Origin: DATEJJ01 sp051986465
Lineage (GTDB): Bacteria > Actinomycetota > Actinomycetes > Mycobacteriales > Micromonosporaceae
Length of the DNA stretch: 21,241 bases
Assembly (NCBI GenBank): GCA_051986465.1
Contig: JBPYFB010000305.1
Location: forward strand, 1 to 21,241
Direction: 5' to 3'
The notes under the pieces: generated by a model
Database searches by the model: none
Seen by the model: only the letters and a program-made list of their open reading frames with translations
What the model was told of the DNA's origin: nothing
Position numbers and translations under genes: made by a program
Part shown: piece after piece, positions 21,142 to 21,241 of the stretch
Numbering within the stretch: position 1 is the first letter of the stretch
Layout of the letters: every line of letters begins with the position of its first letter

Positions 21142-21241
21142 ATGACCAGACCACACCTTCGTGAGCTGGGCTTGTCGGCCGGGAAGAAGGCCCGGCTGCA
21201 CCGCATCCTGTACCAGTACGGGCTGCGCAACGGTACGGCCC
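21142..21241 (+). CDS. N-terminus of an unidentified gene (possibly class I aldolase)
   Basis: The first 33 codons of a rightward gene cut by the window edge. GGAGG stands 5 bases before the ATG, a very good ribosome site. The protein begins MTRPHLRELGLSAGKKARLH and continues with RILYQYGLRNGTA. An opening with a GKKARL segment followed by YxxGxxNGT resembles the start of DhnA/LsrF-type class I fructose-bisphosphate aldolases, where a PIDQG strand would come next, but that part is not in the window. The identification is therefore tentative. Confidence 0.6.
   Translation, partial: MTRPHLRELGLSAGKKARLHRILYQYGLRNGTA

Noticed and set aside
1..21241. CRISPR arrays, tRNA/rRNA genes, transposases or attachment sites
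   Set aside because: I looked for regularly spaced long repeats, tRNA-like cloverleaf ends and transposase motifs and saw none. The only tandem repeats are the short regulatory ones reported.

Overview
The window is very GC-rich (roughly 70% or more), densely coded DNA with codon use and gene content typical of a filamentous actinomycete. It has CUT1-type ABC transport genes, ECF41- and ECF42-type sigma factors, a DsbA/VKOR pair and a YtrA-type GntR operon. The tetranucleotide GTAC (often as GGTACC) is unusually frequent. The family cannot be fixed from sequence alone, but a Micromonosporaceae-like organism is a reasonable guess. I found 25 genes (two cut by the window edges). I found no tRNA, rRNA, insertion sequence or CRISPR array, and no gene-free stretch longer than about 300 bases.

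Region 1 (1-10,100) is a divergently transcribed catabolic island. Leftward from base 6524 run a beta-hydroxyacid dehydrogenase, two sugar-type ABC permeases and a lipoprotein solute-binding protein. A short spacer with helically phased 11-bp repeats follows, then a class III CoA-transferase, a crotonase-fold protein lacking both usual catalytic glutamates, and an amidohydrolase/lactonase that runs off the left edge. Rightward from 6665 run an FCD-type GntR regulator, a GlcD-like FAD oxidase, a gamma-carbonic-anhydrase/CaiE/PaaY-like hexapeptide protein and an RraA/HMG-aldolase-like protein. The same operator, CTATTGT-N2-ACAAYAG, lies in the divergent promoter region and again inside the promoter of the RraA-like gene, so the GntR protein probably controls the whole island. 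The likely job is uptake and breakdown of an unidentified hydroxy-acid or lactone substrate through CoA-linked steps ending in an aldolase.

Region 2 (10,100-12,654) is a YtrA-type operon: GntR regulator, ABC ATPase and six-helix permease, all overlapping by 4 bases. It appears to be transcribed as a leaderless mRNA and is separated from region 1 by a strong hairpin.

Region 3 (12,600-17,155) is a regulatory block. A DGPF/YCII protein plus an ECF42 sigma factor form a coupled pair behind an ECF-like promoter. Next come a TetR regulator and a divergent quinone-oxidoreductase-like gene, separated by a multi-copy operator array. Last is an ECF41 (SigJ-like) sigma factor with a SnoaL-like tail and its own ECF41-like promoter.

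Region 4 (17,289-21,241) concerns the cell envelope and stress. Two small membrane-anchored proteins with even numbers of exported cysteines are followed by a DsbA-like thioredoxin-fold protein and a VKOR (a disulfide-forming pair), a tandem universal stress protein, and the start of a gene that may be a class I aldolase.
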